64,000 nt of DNA from Beijerinckiaceae bacterium (GTDB lineage: Bacteria > Pseudomonadota > Alphaproteobacteria > Rhizobiales > Beijerinckiaceae). The stretch spans positions 124,001 to 188,000 of the forward strand of contig JAIETL010000012.1 in the NCBI GenBank assembly GCA_019745195.1, read 5' to 3'. The notes under the pieces were generated by a model. The model was not told where the DNA came from. It worked only from the letters and a program-made list of their open reading frames with translations, and ran no database searches. This document shows, in pieces, positions 17,591-26,068 of this stretch; the first letter of the stretch is position 1; each line of letters opens with the position of its first letter. Made by a program: the position numbers and the translations under genes.

Positions 17591-18475
17591 ATGTCGGACC
17601 AGGCGATCAGGACGATCGGCATCATCGGCGCAGGCCAGATGGGCAACGGCATCGCCCATGTCGCGGCGGTGGCGGGGTTCGACATCCGGCTGCATGACCT
17701 CGTCGAGGAGCGCATCAACACTGCGCTCGCCACGATCGACGGCAATATGGCGAGGCAGGTCGCCAAGGGCGCGATCGCCGACGAGATCCGCCGCGACGCC
17801 ATGGCCAAGATCGTGGCTGCGCCGCATCTGTCCGCGCTGGGCGATTGCGACCTCATCATCGAGGCGGCGACCGAGAGCGAGGAGACCAAGCGCAAGATCT
17901 TCACCGCCGTCTGCCAGCACATCAAGCCCGAGACGATGCTGGCCTCGAACACCTCGTCGATCTCGATCACGCGGCTGGCGGCGGCGACCGACCGGCCCGA
18001 GCGCTTCATCGGCATCCATTTCATGAACCCCGTGCCGCTGATGCAGCTCGTCGAGCTGATCCGCGGCATCGCCACCGACGACCAGACCTTCGAGCTCGCC
18101 AAGGAGTTCGTCGGCAAGCTGCACAAGACAGTCTCGGTGTCCGAGGATTTCCCGGCCTTCATCGTCAACCGCATCCTGCTGCCGATGATCAACGAGGCGG
18201 TCTACACGCTCTATGAGGGAGTCGGCTCGGTCGAGGCGATCGACACCGCCATGAAGCTCGGCGCCAACCACCCGATGGGGCCGCTCCAGCTCGCCGATTT
18301 CATCGGTCTCGACACCTGTCTTTCGGTGATGCAGGTGCTGCATGACGGGCTGGCCGATTCCAAATATCGGCCCTGTCCCCTTCTGGTGAAATATGTCGAG
18401 GCCGGCTGGCTCGGCCGCAAGACCAAGCGCGGCTTCTACGATTATCGCGGCGAGAAGCCGGTTCCGACGCGGTAA
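17591..18475 (+). CDS. 3-hydroxybutyryl-CoA dehydrogenase
   Basis: A 294-residue NAD-dependent enzyme converting 3-hydroxybutyryl-CoA to acetoacetyl-CoA. The Rossmann motif GAGQMGNGIAHV lies near residue 14. The catalytic histidine is in IGIHFMNPVPLM with the following asparagine, and VNRILLPMINEA lies in the C-terminal domain. ATG 17591 gives the usual length; an in-frame ATG at 17567 adds eight residues. It follows etfBA and ends in a dispersed repeat. Confidence 0.93.
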   Translation: MSDQAIRTIGIIGAGQMGNGIAHVAAVAGFDIRLHDLVEERINTALATIDGNMARQVAKGAIADEIRRDAMAKIVAAPHLSALGDCDLIIEAATESEETKRKIFTAVCQHIKPETMLASNTSSISITRLAAATDRPERFIGIHFMNPVPLMQLVELIRGIATDDQTFELAKEFVGKLHKTVSVSEDFPAFIVNRILLPMINEAVYTLYEGVGSVEAIDTAMKLGANHPMGPLQLADFIGLDTCLSVMQVLHDGLADSKYRPCPLLVKYVEAGWLGRKTKRGFYDYRGEKPVPTR

Positions 18476-18479
18476 GCGA

Positions 18480-18562
18480 GGCAGTCGGCAACAGGCAGTC
18501 GGCAGCAGAGGCCGGCGTTCCTGCCCGATTTCCCGACTGCCCACTGCCTATTGCCGACTGCC
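18480..18562. repeat. Inverted repeat of the GCAGTCGGCAA type
   Basis: GGCAGTCGGCAA (18480-18491) is mirrored by TTGCCGACTGCC (18551-18562), and the inner parts (ACAGGCAG and CTGCCTA) also pair with few mismatches. The whole can fold into one long stem just after the dehydrogenase stop. It may terminate or stabilise the etf-hbd transcript. Confidence 0.75.
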
Positions 18563-18610
18563 GCCCTTCACATTCCTGTCGTCTCGCGCTTACATTGCTT
18601 CCGTAGCGGG

Positions 18611-19219
18611 ATGAGTCCCGCTCCGATCAGCGGAGGTGCGGCGGGTTTGACGGCGCATGTGATGCATCAGATGGCGTCGCCGGATGGGTGTCCGGCGCTC
18701 GTGCTCAATGCCGATTTCCGGCCGCTGAGCTATTATCCCCTGTCGCTCTGGAGCTGGCAGGACGCGATCAAGGCGGTCTTCATGGACCGCGTCAACATCG
18801 TCTCCGAATACGACACGGTGGTGCGCAGCCCGAGCTTCGACATGAAGCTGCCCTCGGTGGTCTCGCTGAAGACCTATATCAAGCCGTCGCGGACGCCGGC
18901 CTTCACCCGGTTCAACGTCTTCCTGCGCGACCGCTTCTCCTGCCAGTATTGCTCTTCGCGCGAGGATCTGACCTTCGACCACGTGATCCCGCGCTCCAAG
19001 GGCGGACTGACGACCTGGGAGAACGTCGTCGCCGCCTGCTCGCCCTGCAATCTGCGCAAGGGCGACAAGATGCCGGCCGTGGTCGACATGTTCCCGATGC
19101 AGAAGGCCTACGCGCCCACGGTCAATGACCTGCACCGCAACGGAAAGCTGTTTCCGCCCAACTACCTGCACGAGAGCTGGCTCGACTATCTGTACTGGGA
19201 TTCCGAGCTGGAGCCGTGA
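18611..19219 (+). CDS. HNH endonuclease family protein
   Basis: A 202-residue protein with a complete HNH module in the C-terminal half: CQYC, then DHVIPRSKGG (metal and catalytic histidine), an asparagine in TTWENVV, and CSPCNLRKGD, giving two CxxC zinc pairs. The N-terminal domain (PALVLNADFRPLSYYPLSLW) is typical of a widely conserved free-standing HNH family. The start is uncertain: ATG 18611 or the ATG near 18659. There is no methylase or phage context, so restriction is unlikely; a DNA repair or housekeeping role is more plausible but unproven. Confidence 0.85.
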   Translation: MSPAPISGGAAGLTAHVMHQMASPDGCPALVLNADFRPLSYYPLSLWSWQDAIKAVFMDRVNIVSEYDTVVRSPSFDMKLPSVVSLKTYIKPSRTPAFTRFNVFLRDRFSCQYCSSREDLTFDHVIPRSKGGLTTWENVVAACSPCNLRKGDKMPAVVDMFPMQKAYAPTVNDLHRNGKLFPPNYLHESWLDYLYWDSELEP

Positions 19220-19303
19220 GGCGGGTTGACGCCCGGCCCAGAGAGGTTTTGTTTCGAAGTCTGAATACGCCGCGCATCGCGGCGTGAAGGCCCGGAACTG
19301 ACC

Positions 19304-20527
19304 ATGACCCCGCTCGACCAATGGCTTGCCGCGAACCATGCGGAACTCACCGCGATCCGGCGCGACATCCATGCGCATCCCGAACTGGGGCTCGAGGAGC
19401 ACCGCACGGCGGCGCTCGTCGCGGCCAAGATGAAGGAATGGGGTATCGAGGTCACGGAAGGCGTCGGCGGCACCGGCGTGGTCGGCGTCATCCGGGGCAA
19501 GGGGACAGGCAAGGGCGCCGGCCAGCGCGCCATAGGCTTGCGCGCGGACATGGACTGCCTCGCGCTGGAGGAACAGACCGGCCTGGCCCATGCCTCGACC
19601 ATTCCGGGCCGCATGCATGCCTGCGGCCATGACGGCCACACCACGATGCTGCTTGGCGCGGCCGGCTATCTCGCCCGGAACCGCGATTTCGGCGGGACCG
19701 TCACCCTGATCTTCCAGCCGGCGGAGGAGGGGCGCGGCGGCGCGCTCGCCATGCTCGCCGACGGGCTGTTCGAGCGCTTTCCCTGCGATGCGATCTACGG
19801 GTTGCACAATTCGCCGGGCATGCCGGAGGGCCAGTTCGGCACCTGCGTCGGTCCGATGCTGGCGGCAGCCGATAGCTGGAGCGTCGTCTTCAAGGGCGTC
19901 GGCGGGCATGGCGGCTCGCAGCCGCATCTCTCCACCGACATCACCTATGCGCAGGCGCATTTCGTGCTCGGGCTGCAGGGCATCGTCGGGCGCAACGTCG
20001 CGCCGCTCGACACCGCCGTGATCAGCGTCGGCTATATCCATTCCGGCTCGACCGAGGCCGCCAATGTCGTGCCGTCGGAATTGTCAATCGGCGGTACGGC
20101 CCGCAGCTATGCGCCCGAGGTGCGCGACATGATCGAGCGCCGCATCGCCGAACTCGCCGCGGCGACCGCGCAGGCCTGGGGCTGCACCGCCAAAGCGTCC
20201 TATCATCGCGGGCCGAGCGCCCTGCTCAATCAGCCCGACCAGGTCGCCGTCGCTGTTGCCGCCGCTGCACGCGCGGTCGGCGCGGACCAGGTCAATGGAG
20301 CGATCAGGCCCGGCACGGGCGGCGAGGATTTCGCCGAGATGATGAAGGCGGTGCCGGGCGCCTTCATGCGCATCGGCAACGGCGTGCGGGCGGACGGCTC
20401 CTTCGACGGGCTGCACACGCCGCGCTACGATTTCAACGACGCGATCATCCCCGATGGTGTGCGCTATTGGGTCGGGCTCGTCACCGAGGAACTCGGGCAG
20501 GGCTGGCAGGAGCGCGCGGCCGCCTGA
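19304..20527 (+). CDS. M20 family metallohydrolase (hippurate hydrolase-like)
   Basis: A 407-residue cytosolic amidohydrolase. Metal-binding motifs are RADMDCLALEE, HACGHDGHTTMLLG (about residues 104-117) and the catalytic-glutamate segment QPAEEGRGGALAM. The dimerisation domain follows, starting at SWSVVFKGVGGHGG, and GTGGEDFAEM supplies the last histidine-region ligand. Members remove acyl groups from N-acyl amino acids such as hippurate or N-acetyl amino acids. It is a stand-alone gene convergent with dsbB. Confidence 0.92.
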   Translation: MTPLDQWLAANHAELTAIRRDIHAHPELGLEEHRTAALVAAKMKEWGIEVTEGVGGTGVVGVIRGKGTGKGAGQRAIGLRADMDCLALEEQTGLAHASTIPGRMHACGHDGHTTMLLGAAGYLARNRDFGGTVTLIFQPAEEGRGGALAMLADGLFERFPCDAIYGLHNSPGMPEGQFGTCVGPMLAAADSWSVVFKGVGGHGGSQPHLSTDITYAQAHFVLGLQGIVGRNVAPLDTAVISVGYIHSGSTEAANVVPSELSIGGTARSYAPEVRDMIERRIAELAAATAQAWGCTAKASYHRGPSALLNQPDQVAVAVAAAARAVGADQVNGAIRPGTGGEDFAEMMKAVPGAFMRIGNGVRADGSFDGLHTPRYDFNDAIIPDGVRYWVGLVTEELGQGWQERAAA

Positions 20528-20531
20528 GCTT

Positions 20532-21059
20532 TCAGGCGCGGCGGGCCTTCGAGAGGCCCGCCAGCGCTAGCCCGAGAAGTCCCAGCGAGGCGAGCGCGTT
20601 CCAGCCGGCGAGCGACAGGCCGAGGAAGCGCCAGGCGGCCTCGGTGCAGGCGACGACGCGCGTCGTCTGGAGCTGTTTCATGAAATCCTGCACGCCGGCC
20701 GCGGCAGGAGCGGCCGCGCCCCCGCAATCGTTCGGGCCGGCGAACCAGCCCCATTCGACGCCGGAATGGTAGACGCCGAGCCCCACGCTCCACAGCATGA
20801 GGCCGGCGAGGCCAAGCAGGACGAACCCTTGCAGCCGCGTCGACCGCGCCAGCATGAGGCCGGCGATGCCGAGTCCGATCGCGGCATAATGCGGCAGGCG
20901 CTGTTCGAGACAGAGCTTGCACGGCCGCAGACCCCAGACCAGCTCGAATAACCAGGCCCCGGCGATCAGGGCAAGGCAGCCCAGACCGACCAGCAGGATG
21001 ACGCGCCGTGGCGTCAGCCGGGAGTTGGCGTCTGCGGTGGTGAAGGTGGAGGCTGTCAC
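20532..21059 (-). CDS. dsbB: Disulfide bond formation protein DsbB
   Basis: A 175-residue four-helix inner-membrane protein that reoxidises DsbA with quinone. The first periplasmic cysteine pair is CKLC (in LRPCKLCLEQRLPHYA); the second pair is supplied by NDCGG and VVACTEA. Helices flank both loops in the expected order. The GTG start at 21059 is chosen because longer frames run through the tRNA gene. It is convergent with the M20 hydrolase, with only four bases between them. Confidence 0.88.
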   Translation of the reverse strand: MTASTFTTADANSRLTPRRVILLVGLGCLALIAGAWLFELVWGLRPCKLCLEQRLPHYAAIGLGIAGLMLARSTRLQGFVLLGLAGLMLWSVGLGVYHSGVEWGWFAGPNDCGGAAAPAAAGVQDFMKQLQTTRVVACTEAAWRFLGLSLAGWNALASLGLLGLALAGLSKARRA

Positions 21060-21189
21060 GGGCGTGCTCGGCGATCTGAACTCCGGACGACCTTGTGGCC
21101 GGAGTTGCGGCAAAATGATAGCGCGACCGACGTGCGAGGGCATGCGCGCGATCCGCGCGCCCGCCCAGGCCGAGCCGTTCCCGCGGTGA

Positions 21190-21217
21190 TTGACCCGCCC
21201 CGCGCCTTCGCTATAGT
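21190..21217 (+). promoter_or_regulatory. Sigma-70 promoter of tRNA-Leu
   Basis: TTGACC at 21190-21195, a 16-base spacer and TATAGT at 21212-21217, with the tRNA beginning 19 bases after the -10 box. A strong match, as expected for a stable RNA. Confidence 0.8.
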
Positions 21218-21235
21218 CCCGGCCGCCCGCAAGGG

Positions 21236-21320
21236 GCCCCTGTGGCGGAATTGGTAGACGCGCTCGACTCAAAATCGAGTTCCGCAAGGAGTGCTGGTTC
21301 GATTCCGGCCAGGGGCACCA
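21236..21320 (+). tRNA. tRNA-Leu (anticodon CAA)
   Basis: An 85-base tRNA with the CCA end encoded. The acceptor arm GCCCCTG pairs with CAGGGGC. The anticodon stem CTCGA/TCGAG carries the loop CTCAAAA, giving anticodon CAA for UUG codons. A long variable arm (class II) and the TGGTTCGATTCC T-loop are present. A TATAGT promoter lies just upstream. No integrase or attachment duplication is seen at its 3' end. Confidence 0.96.
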
Positions 21321-21331
21321 TTTTCAGCTCA

Positions 21332-21646
21332 TCAGCGCCGGCGCGCCAGCCAGCCCCGAAACCGCGCCCATTGCTCCGCGCTCCAGACCGTGAAGCGGGC
21401 CACCGGGCGGCGCAGGAACGGGATGTCGGCGGCGAGCAGCAGCAGCAGGCCGAGCGGGATCATCCAGACCCCGAGGCCGGGCAGGATCGCGAAGATGCCG
21501 CCGATCATCAGAAGGACGCCGACGGGGATCCTGACCAGCCGCGAGCGCGGGTGCCGAAGCCAGCGCAGGCCTGATGCGAGCCAGGGCGGAATTTCCTGCT
21601 CGAAGCGGCGAAACGCCTGCCGCAATTCCTGTCGTCCGTCGCTCAT
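21332..21646 (-). CDS. Small membrane protein (PGPGW-like)
   Basis: A 104-residue protein with a charged amphipathic N-terminus (RQELRQAFRRFEQEIP), two adjacent hydrophobic segments (VGVLLMIGGIFAILPGLGVW and IPLGLLLLLAADI) and a basic C-terminus. The LPGLGVWMIPLGLLLL turn resembles the PGPGW family of putative transmembrane proteins. ATG 21646 has a GGGGGAAAG ribosome site. It ends 12 bases from the convergent tRNA. Function unknown. Confidence 0.72.
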   Translation of the reverse strand: MSDGRQELRQAFRRFEQEIPPWLASGLRWLRHPRSRLVRIPVGVLLMIGGIFAILPGLGVWMIPLGLLLLLAADIPFLRRPVARFTVWSAEQWARFRGWLARRR

Positions 21647-21816
21647 CTCGGCTTTCCCCCGCTGGTTATAACGCGCCAGAAGCCGTTCCGTTCGCGGGTG
21701 GCCACAAGATGCTTGCGCGCCGTCGCCGGCTTTGCCAACGCTGCACCAGTCGGCGCGGACCCTGCTTCGCATCGCCGGTGCTGTCCGGAACCACGCTAGA
21801 GGATCGGCCTCGAACC

Positions 21817-22560
21817 TTGCGCATCCTGCTCATCAACCCCAACACCATGCCGACGATGACCGATCTCGTCGTTCGGGTGGTCTCGCCGCATCTGCCGCCG
21901 CAGGCCGTACTCGTGCCCGTCACCGGCCGCTTCGGCGCGCAATACATCGCCAGCCGGACGGCGGCCGCGATCGCGGGGCACGCGGCGCTCGATGCGTTCG
22001 CCGAGCATGGCGAGGGTTGCGACGCCGTTTATCTCGCCTGTTTCGGCGATCCCGGCCTGTTCGCGCTCAAGGAACTGGCCGGCGTGCCGGTGATCGGCAT
22101 GGCGGAGGCAAGTTGCAAGGCCGCAGCCGTCGAGGCCGGGCGTTTCTCGATCGTCACCGGCGGCGAGCGCTGGGGGCCGATGCTGCGCGAGTTCGTCGCG
22201 ATGCTGGGCCTCGGCGACAAGCTCGCCGCCGTGGAGACCGTCGCGCCCAACGGCGCGGCCATCGCCGCCGACCCCGACGGCGCGATCGCGCTGCTTGCCG
22301 AGGCCTGCCGCCGCACCGCCGAACGCGATGGTGCGAAGGCGGTCATCCTCGGCGGGGCGGGCCTGGCGGGGCTGGCGGCGCGGGTTCAGCCCTTCGTAGA
22401 CATCCCGGTGATCTGCTCGGTCGAAGCCGGGGCCAGGGCGGTGCTGGCGGCGCTGCGCCAGCCGCCGGGTAAGCCTGCGGCCGGCGATCTCGCCTATCCT
22501 CCGCGGGTCGACAGCACCGGATTGTCGGCGCGGCTGGTCGCGCTTCTGGCGCGGCGCTGA
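21817..22560 (+). CDS. Asp/Glu/hydantoin racemase family protein
   Basis: A 247-residue cytosolic cofactor-independent racemase-like enzyme. It begins LRILLINPNTMPTMT, the signature start of the hydantoin racemase family. The two catalytic cysteines of the family are seen in YLACFGDPGLF and PVICSVEAGARA. A TTG start at 21817 is chosen since the INPNT strand must be near the N-terminus; GAGGA lies upstream at a long spacing. It may be an allantoin, hydantoin or aspartate racemase. Confidence 0.85.
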   Translation: MRILLINPNTMPTMTDLVVRVVSPHLPPQAVLVPVTGRFGAQYIASRTAAAIAGHAALDAFAEHGEGCDAVYLACFGDPGLFALKELAGVPVIGMAEASCKAAAVEAGRFSIVTGGERWGPMLREFVAMLGLGDKLAAVETVAPNGAAIAADPDGAIALLAEACRRTAERDGAKAVILGGAGLAGLAARVQPFVDIPVICSVEAGARAVLAALRQPPGKPAAGDLAYPPRVDSTGLSARLVALLARR

Positions 22561-22590
22561 CCGTACTGAATTCGCACGGAAACACGGCCC

Positions 22591-22685
22591 GTCATCCCGG
22601 GCCTGCCCCGGGATCCATCATAGGACTCGGCGGCCTCTATGATGGATCCCGGAGCTGCGCGGCTGCGCCGCTTGTCCGGGATGAC
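22591..22685. repeat. Dispersed palindromic repeat family A, copy 1
   Basis: GTCATCCCGG at the left end is mirrored by CCGGGATGAC at the right, with inner GGGATCCATCATAG and CTATGATGGATCCC also mirrored. It fills the gap between two convergent genes and may act as a bidirectional terminator. Other copies are at 25923, 47956 and 53959. Confidence 0.9.
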
Positions 22686-22725
22686 ACGGTGGTTCCAGGC
22701 AGACTGGATCAGGGTCGGACCGCCT

Positions 22726-23637
22726 TCAGCCCTTCTTCTCCAGCGACACCCCGCTGCGCGAGGCGATGAAGTCCGAGAGCATCGGCACGTAGTCCTCGCC
22801 CTTGCCGGCCGCGACCGCCGAGGCGAAAGAGTTCTTCACCGCATTGCCGATCGGGTTGGGCACGCCGGCCGCGTTCGCCACGCTTTCGAGATAGCGCACG
22901 TCCTTCAGAGCGTTGACCAGCGTGAACTTGTGGGCGTCGCGGTCGCGCTGGAGCACATACTGGAAATAGGTCTGGTAGAAACCGCAATCCATCCGGCTGC
23001 CGCGCAGGACGCTGTCGAAGGTCTGCGGCGTGATGCCGATCTTGTCGGCGAGCGTCAGCGCCTCGGCATAGATCGCGGCATAGCCCATCGAGACGAAGTT
23101 GTTGAGCAGCTTCATCTTGTGGCCGTTGCCGACCGGGCCGAGATGCACGACCTTCTGGGCCCACGCCTCGCAGGCGGGCTTGATCCGCGCGAAGACCTCG
23201 GGCGCAGCCCCGACCATGGCCGAAAGCTGTCCGAGCGCGGCCTGCGCCGGCGTGCCGCCCAGCGGCGCGTCGGCGAGGTGCAGGCCCTTCGCCTCGAGTT
23301 CGGCCGCGATCTTGACCGTCGAGCCGGGGTCGGAGGTCGAGCAGTCGACCACGACCGTGCCGGGCTTCGCGCCCGCTATGATGCCGTCGGGGCCGTTGAC
23401 CACGGCCTCGACCTGCGCCGAGCCGGTGACGCAGAGGAAGATGATCGTGGCCCTCTCGGCCAACTCGCGCGGGGTCTTCGCCTCCTTCGCGCCCGCCGCG
23501 ACGAGTTCCTCGACCGGCTTGCGGTTGCGGTGGCCCATCACGGTCAGGGAAAAACCCTTGTTGAGCAGGCTTTGCGCCATGCCCTGGCCCATCAGCCCGA
23601 CGCCGATGAAGCCGATCGTTTCTTTGGTGGCGCTCAT
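22726..23637 (-). CDS. NAD(P)-dependent beta-hydroxyacid dehydrogenase (3-HIBDH family)
   Basis: A 303-residue oxidoreductase. The Rossmann motif GFIGVGLMGQGMA lies at about residue 9, the substrate loop DAPLGGTPAQA near residue 119 and the catalytic lysine in GHKMKLLNNFVSMGY near residue 172. This architecture is shared by 3-hydroxyisobutyrate, tartronate semialdehyde and L-threonate dehydrogenases. It is divergent from a LacI regulator 104 bases away, which probably controls it. A paralogue of the same family lies on the other side of that regulator. Confidence 0.88.
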   Translation of the reverse strand: MSATKETIGFIGVGLMGQGMAQSLLNKGFSLTVMGHRNRKPVEELVAAGAKEAKTPRELAERATIIFLCVTGSAQVEAVVNGPDGIIAGAKPGTVVVDCSTSDPGSTVKIAAELEAKGLHLADAPLGGTPAQAALGQLSAMVGAAPEVFARIKPACEAWAQKVVHLGPVGNGHKMKLLNNFVSMGYAAIYAEALTLADKIGITPQTFDSVLRGSRMDCGFYQTYFQYVLQRDRDAHKFTLVNALKDVRYLESVANAAGVPNPIGNAVKNSFASAVAAGKGEDYVPMLSDFIASRSGVSLEKKG

Positions 23638-23741
23638 CTTCTCTGTCTCCGCGTTCTGTGAGAATAAACAGTGATGTGTGTGACGGATTGACCGGGCCGG
23701 AACGGGTCTGATGGTCCTGTTTCCGCGTCAGGAAAAGCGAC

Positions 23742-24845
23742 ATGACCGGCAACGGCCAGCCTCCGGAAACCGAAAGCGATAGTGAAATGGAAAGCCTCTC
23801 TCCCGCCGTGTCGGTCGCGGGGGGAAGCGGGCGTGGCCGCGTCACGCTGCAGATCATTGCCGAGCATCTGGCGGTCTCGACCGCGACGGTGTCGCTGGCG
23901 CTGCGCGGCTCGCCGCTGGTGGCGGAAGCGACGCGCGCCCGCGTCCAGCAGATCGCCCGCGAGATGGGCTACAGCTACAACCGCTCGGCCGCCTCTTTGC
24001 GCACCGACCGCACCAACATCCTCGGCGTCGGCTTCCACGACATCACCAACCCGTATTTCGCCGAGCTTCTGGCGGCGATCGAGGAGACCGCCGCCGTGCA
24101 TGGCCGCTCGATCCTGCTCGGCACCTATGCCGAGAATCTGGAGCGGCAGGACCGGGTGCTCAACACGCTGAAAGAATACCGGCCCGACGGCATGATCATC
24201 TGCGCGGCGGGCGGCAGCGAGGCGCAGACCTTCCAGCATCTGATCGCGGCGGGCGTGCCGATCGTGCAGCTCTCGCGCGAACTGCCGGGGCTCGATCTCG
24301 ATTTCGTCGGCTCCGACGACAGGCATGGCACGCATCTCGCGATGGAGCATCTGATCTCGCTCGGCCACCGTCGCATCGCCTTTCTCGGCGAGAGCCAGGC
24401 GATCTCGACCGGGCGCAACCGCTATTCCGGTTATCGCGAAAGCCTTGCGAAGCACGGACTTTCCCTCGATCCCGCCATCGTCCACTCGGCTTACGGCACG
24501 CGCGAGAACGGGCTGAAAGGCATCCAGGAGGTGCTGGACGCCGCCGATCCGCCGACAGCCGCCGTCTGCTTCAACGATTTGACCGCGTTCGGGGCGATGC
24601 TCGGCCTGCGCCATCGCGGCCGGGAGGCCGGCGTCGATTTTTCGATCGTCGGCTGCGACGACGTGCAGGAGGCGGCGCAGTGGTTTCCGGCGCTGACCAC
24701 GATCAAGAACTTTCAGGAGGAGATGGGGCGCAAATCGGCCGAGTTCCTGATCCAGCGCATCGCCGATCCGAGCGCGCCGCCGCGCCGGTTGCTGCTGACG
24801 CCGGAGCTGGTCGTGCGCGGGACCACCGCGCCGCCGAAGGGGTGA
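23742..24845 (+). CDS. LacI family transcriptional regulator
   Basis: A 367-residue repressor. The helix-turn-helix is seen at about residues 32-75 (VTLQIIAEHLAVSTATVSLALRG, then TRARVQQIAREMGY), after an N-terminal extension of about 30 residues. The periplasmic-binding-protein-like effector domain follows (ILGVGFHDITNPYFAELL, FVGSDDRHGTHLAMEHLI, HRRIAFLGE). AGGAAAAG upstream serves as ribosome site. It lies between two beta-hydroxyacid dehydrogenase genes and near a carbohydrate importer, so a sugar or sugar-acid effector is likely. Confidence 0.93.
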   Translation: MTGNGQPPETESDSEMESLSPAVSVAGGSGRGRVTLQIIAEHLAVSTATVSLALRGSPLVAEATRARVQQIAREMGYSYNRSAASLRTDRTNILGVGFHDITNPYFAELLAAIEETAAVHGRSILLGTYAENLERQDRVLNTLKEYRPDGMIICAAGGSEAQTFQHLIAAGVPIVQLSRELPGLDLDFVGSDDRHGTHLAMEHLISLGHRRIAFLGESQAISTGRNRYSGYRESLAKHGLSLDPAIVHSAYGTRENGLKGIQEVLDAADPPTAAVCFNDLTAFGAMLGLRHRGREAGVDFSIVGCDDVQEAAQWFPALTTIKNFQEEMGRKSAEFLIQRIADPSAPPRRLLLTPELVVRGTTAPPKG

Positions 24846-24870
24846 CCGGGAACGGTGCGTCAAACTCCAA

Positions 24871-24973
24871 CCCTCATCCTGAGGAGCCGCGTAGCGGCGT
24901 CTCGAAGGAGCCTCCAGAGCGCTCTGGAGCATCCTTCGAGACGCGGGCTGACGCCCGCCCCTCAGGATGAGGG
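24871..24973. repeat. Dispersed palindromic repeat family B, copy 1
   Basis: CCCTCATCCTGAGG at the left is mirrored by CCTCAGGATGAGGG at the right. Inside, GCGTCTCGAAGGA pairs with TCCTTCGAGACGC, around a palindromic centre CAGAGCGCTCTG. It sits between two convergent genes. Other copies are at 33580, 42452 and 44343. Confidence 0.9.
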
Positions 24974-25000
24974 CGGTAGGGGTCATGGAAAGACAACCCG

Positions 25001-25897
25001 TCACGGATCATTGGCCGGCTTGGCGTTGAGCGCCCGGTAGGCCCGCACGACCTGCGAATCGTCTCGCGCGCCATGACCGAGCCCTGACGTCGCCAGAAAC
25101 ATCTGGTGGGCGGCCGCCGCCAGCGGCAGCGCCGTCCTGGCGGCGCGGCCGGCGTCGAGCACGATGCCGAGGTCCTTGACGAAGATGTCGACCGCGCTGG
25201 TGACGGCTGGGTCCGCCTCGTGCATGCGCGGGCCGCGATCCCTCAGCATCCATGACGAGGCGGCCGAGTTCTCCATGATCCGGAACAGCACCCGCCCGTC
25301 GATGCCGGCCTTTTCCGCCAGCGAAAGCGCTTCGGCGGCAGCCGCGATATGGACGCCGCAGAGGAGCTGGTTGACGGTCTTCACCGTCGCGCCCTGACCG
25401 GGCTTTTCGCCGACATGAAAAACCTTGTCGCCCATGGCGTCGAGCACGGGTTTCGCCAGCGCGAACGCGTCCGCAGGCGCGCCGACCATGATCGAGAGCG
25501 TGGCGGCCTTCGCACCGACGACGCCGCCGGACACGGGCGAGTCTACGAAATGCCGGCCGCTCGCGGCGACCTTGTCGGCGATTGCCTCGACCTCGCCGGG
25601 CGGGCAGGTCGCCATCAGCATCACGACCGCCCCTCGGTTCAGCGCATCGAGCGCGCCGGCCTCGAACAGCACCGAGCGGGCCTGCGCGGCGTTGACGACC
25701 ATCAGCACCAGCGCGTCGGCCCCGGTGCAGGCGGCGGCGGCGCTGTCTGCGCCATGGCCGCCGGCGGCGGCAAGCGCGTCGCGCGCGCTCTCCCGCATGT
25801 CGAAGCCGGTGACGCGGAACTGCCGCTTGACCAGGTTTTCGGCCATCGGCGCGCCCATGGCGCCGAGGCCGACGAAGGCGATGGATTTGGTTGGCAT
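25001..25897 (-). CDS. NAD(P)-dependent beta-hydroxyacid dehydrogenase, LtnD-like
   Basis: A 298-residue oxidoreductase. AFVGLGAMGAPMAENLVKR forms the nucleotide fold at the N-terminus, DSPVSGGVVGAKAATL is the substrate loop and VKTVNQLLCGVHIAAAAEAL carries the catalytic lysine. The last block is closest to the L-threonate dehydrogenase subgroup, although the kinase and aldolase partners of that pathway are absent. It lies upstream, on the same strand, of no obvious partner, and the carbohydrate importer follows after a repeat. Confidence 0.85.
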   Translation of the reverse strand: MPTKSIAFVGLGAMGAPMAENLVKRQFRVTGFDMRESARDALAAAGGHGADSAAAACTGADALVLMVVNAAQARSVLFEAGALDALNRGAVVMLMATCPPGEVEAIADKVAASGRHFVDSPVSGGVVGAKAATLSIMVGAPADAFALAKPVLDAMGDKVFHVGEKPGQGATVKTVNQLLCGVHIAAAAEALSLAEKAGIDGRVLFRIMENSAASSWMLRDRGPRMHEADPAVTSAVDIFVKDLGIVLDAGRAARTALPLAAAAHQMFLATSGLGHGARDDSQVVRAYRALNAKPANDP

Positions 25898-25922
25898 TCT
25901 CTATGGCTCTTTCAACACGGCC

Positions 25923-26029
25923 GTCATCCCGGACAAGCCGCGTAGCGGCGCAGCTCCGGGATCCATCGTAAGGCACGACGGCGCTCTATGATGGATCCCG
26001 GAGCTCCGCTTCGCTGCGTCCGGGATGAC
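25923..26029. repeat. Dispersed palindromic repeat family A, copy 2
   Basis: GTCATCCCGGACAAGCCGCG at the left is mirrored by CGCTGCGTCCGGGATGAC at the right, with GGGATCCATC and GATGGATCCC inside. It separates the start of the dehydrogenase gene from the end of the importer operon, both on the minus strand. Confidence 0.9.
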
Positions 26030-26068
26030 GGCGTGGGTGGGATGAATGGCAGGGCGGTAAGGACGCTA

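Noticed and set aside
21060..21287. Upstream extension of the dsbB frame
   Set aside because: It runs through the tRNA-Leu gene and its promoter, so the GTG at 21059 was used.
21236..21320. Integration site at tRNA-Leu
   Set aside because: No integrase and no second copy of the tRNA 3' end was seen nearby.
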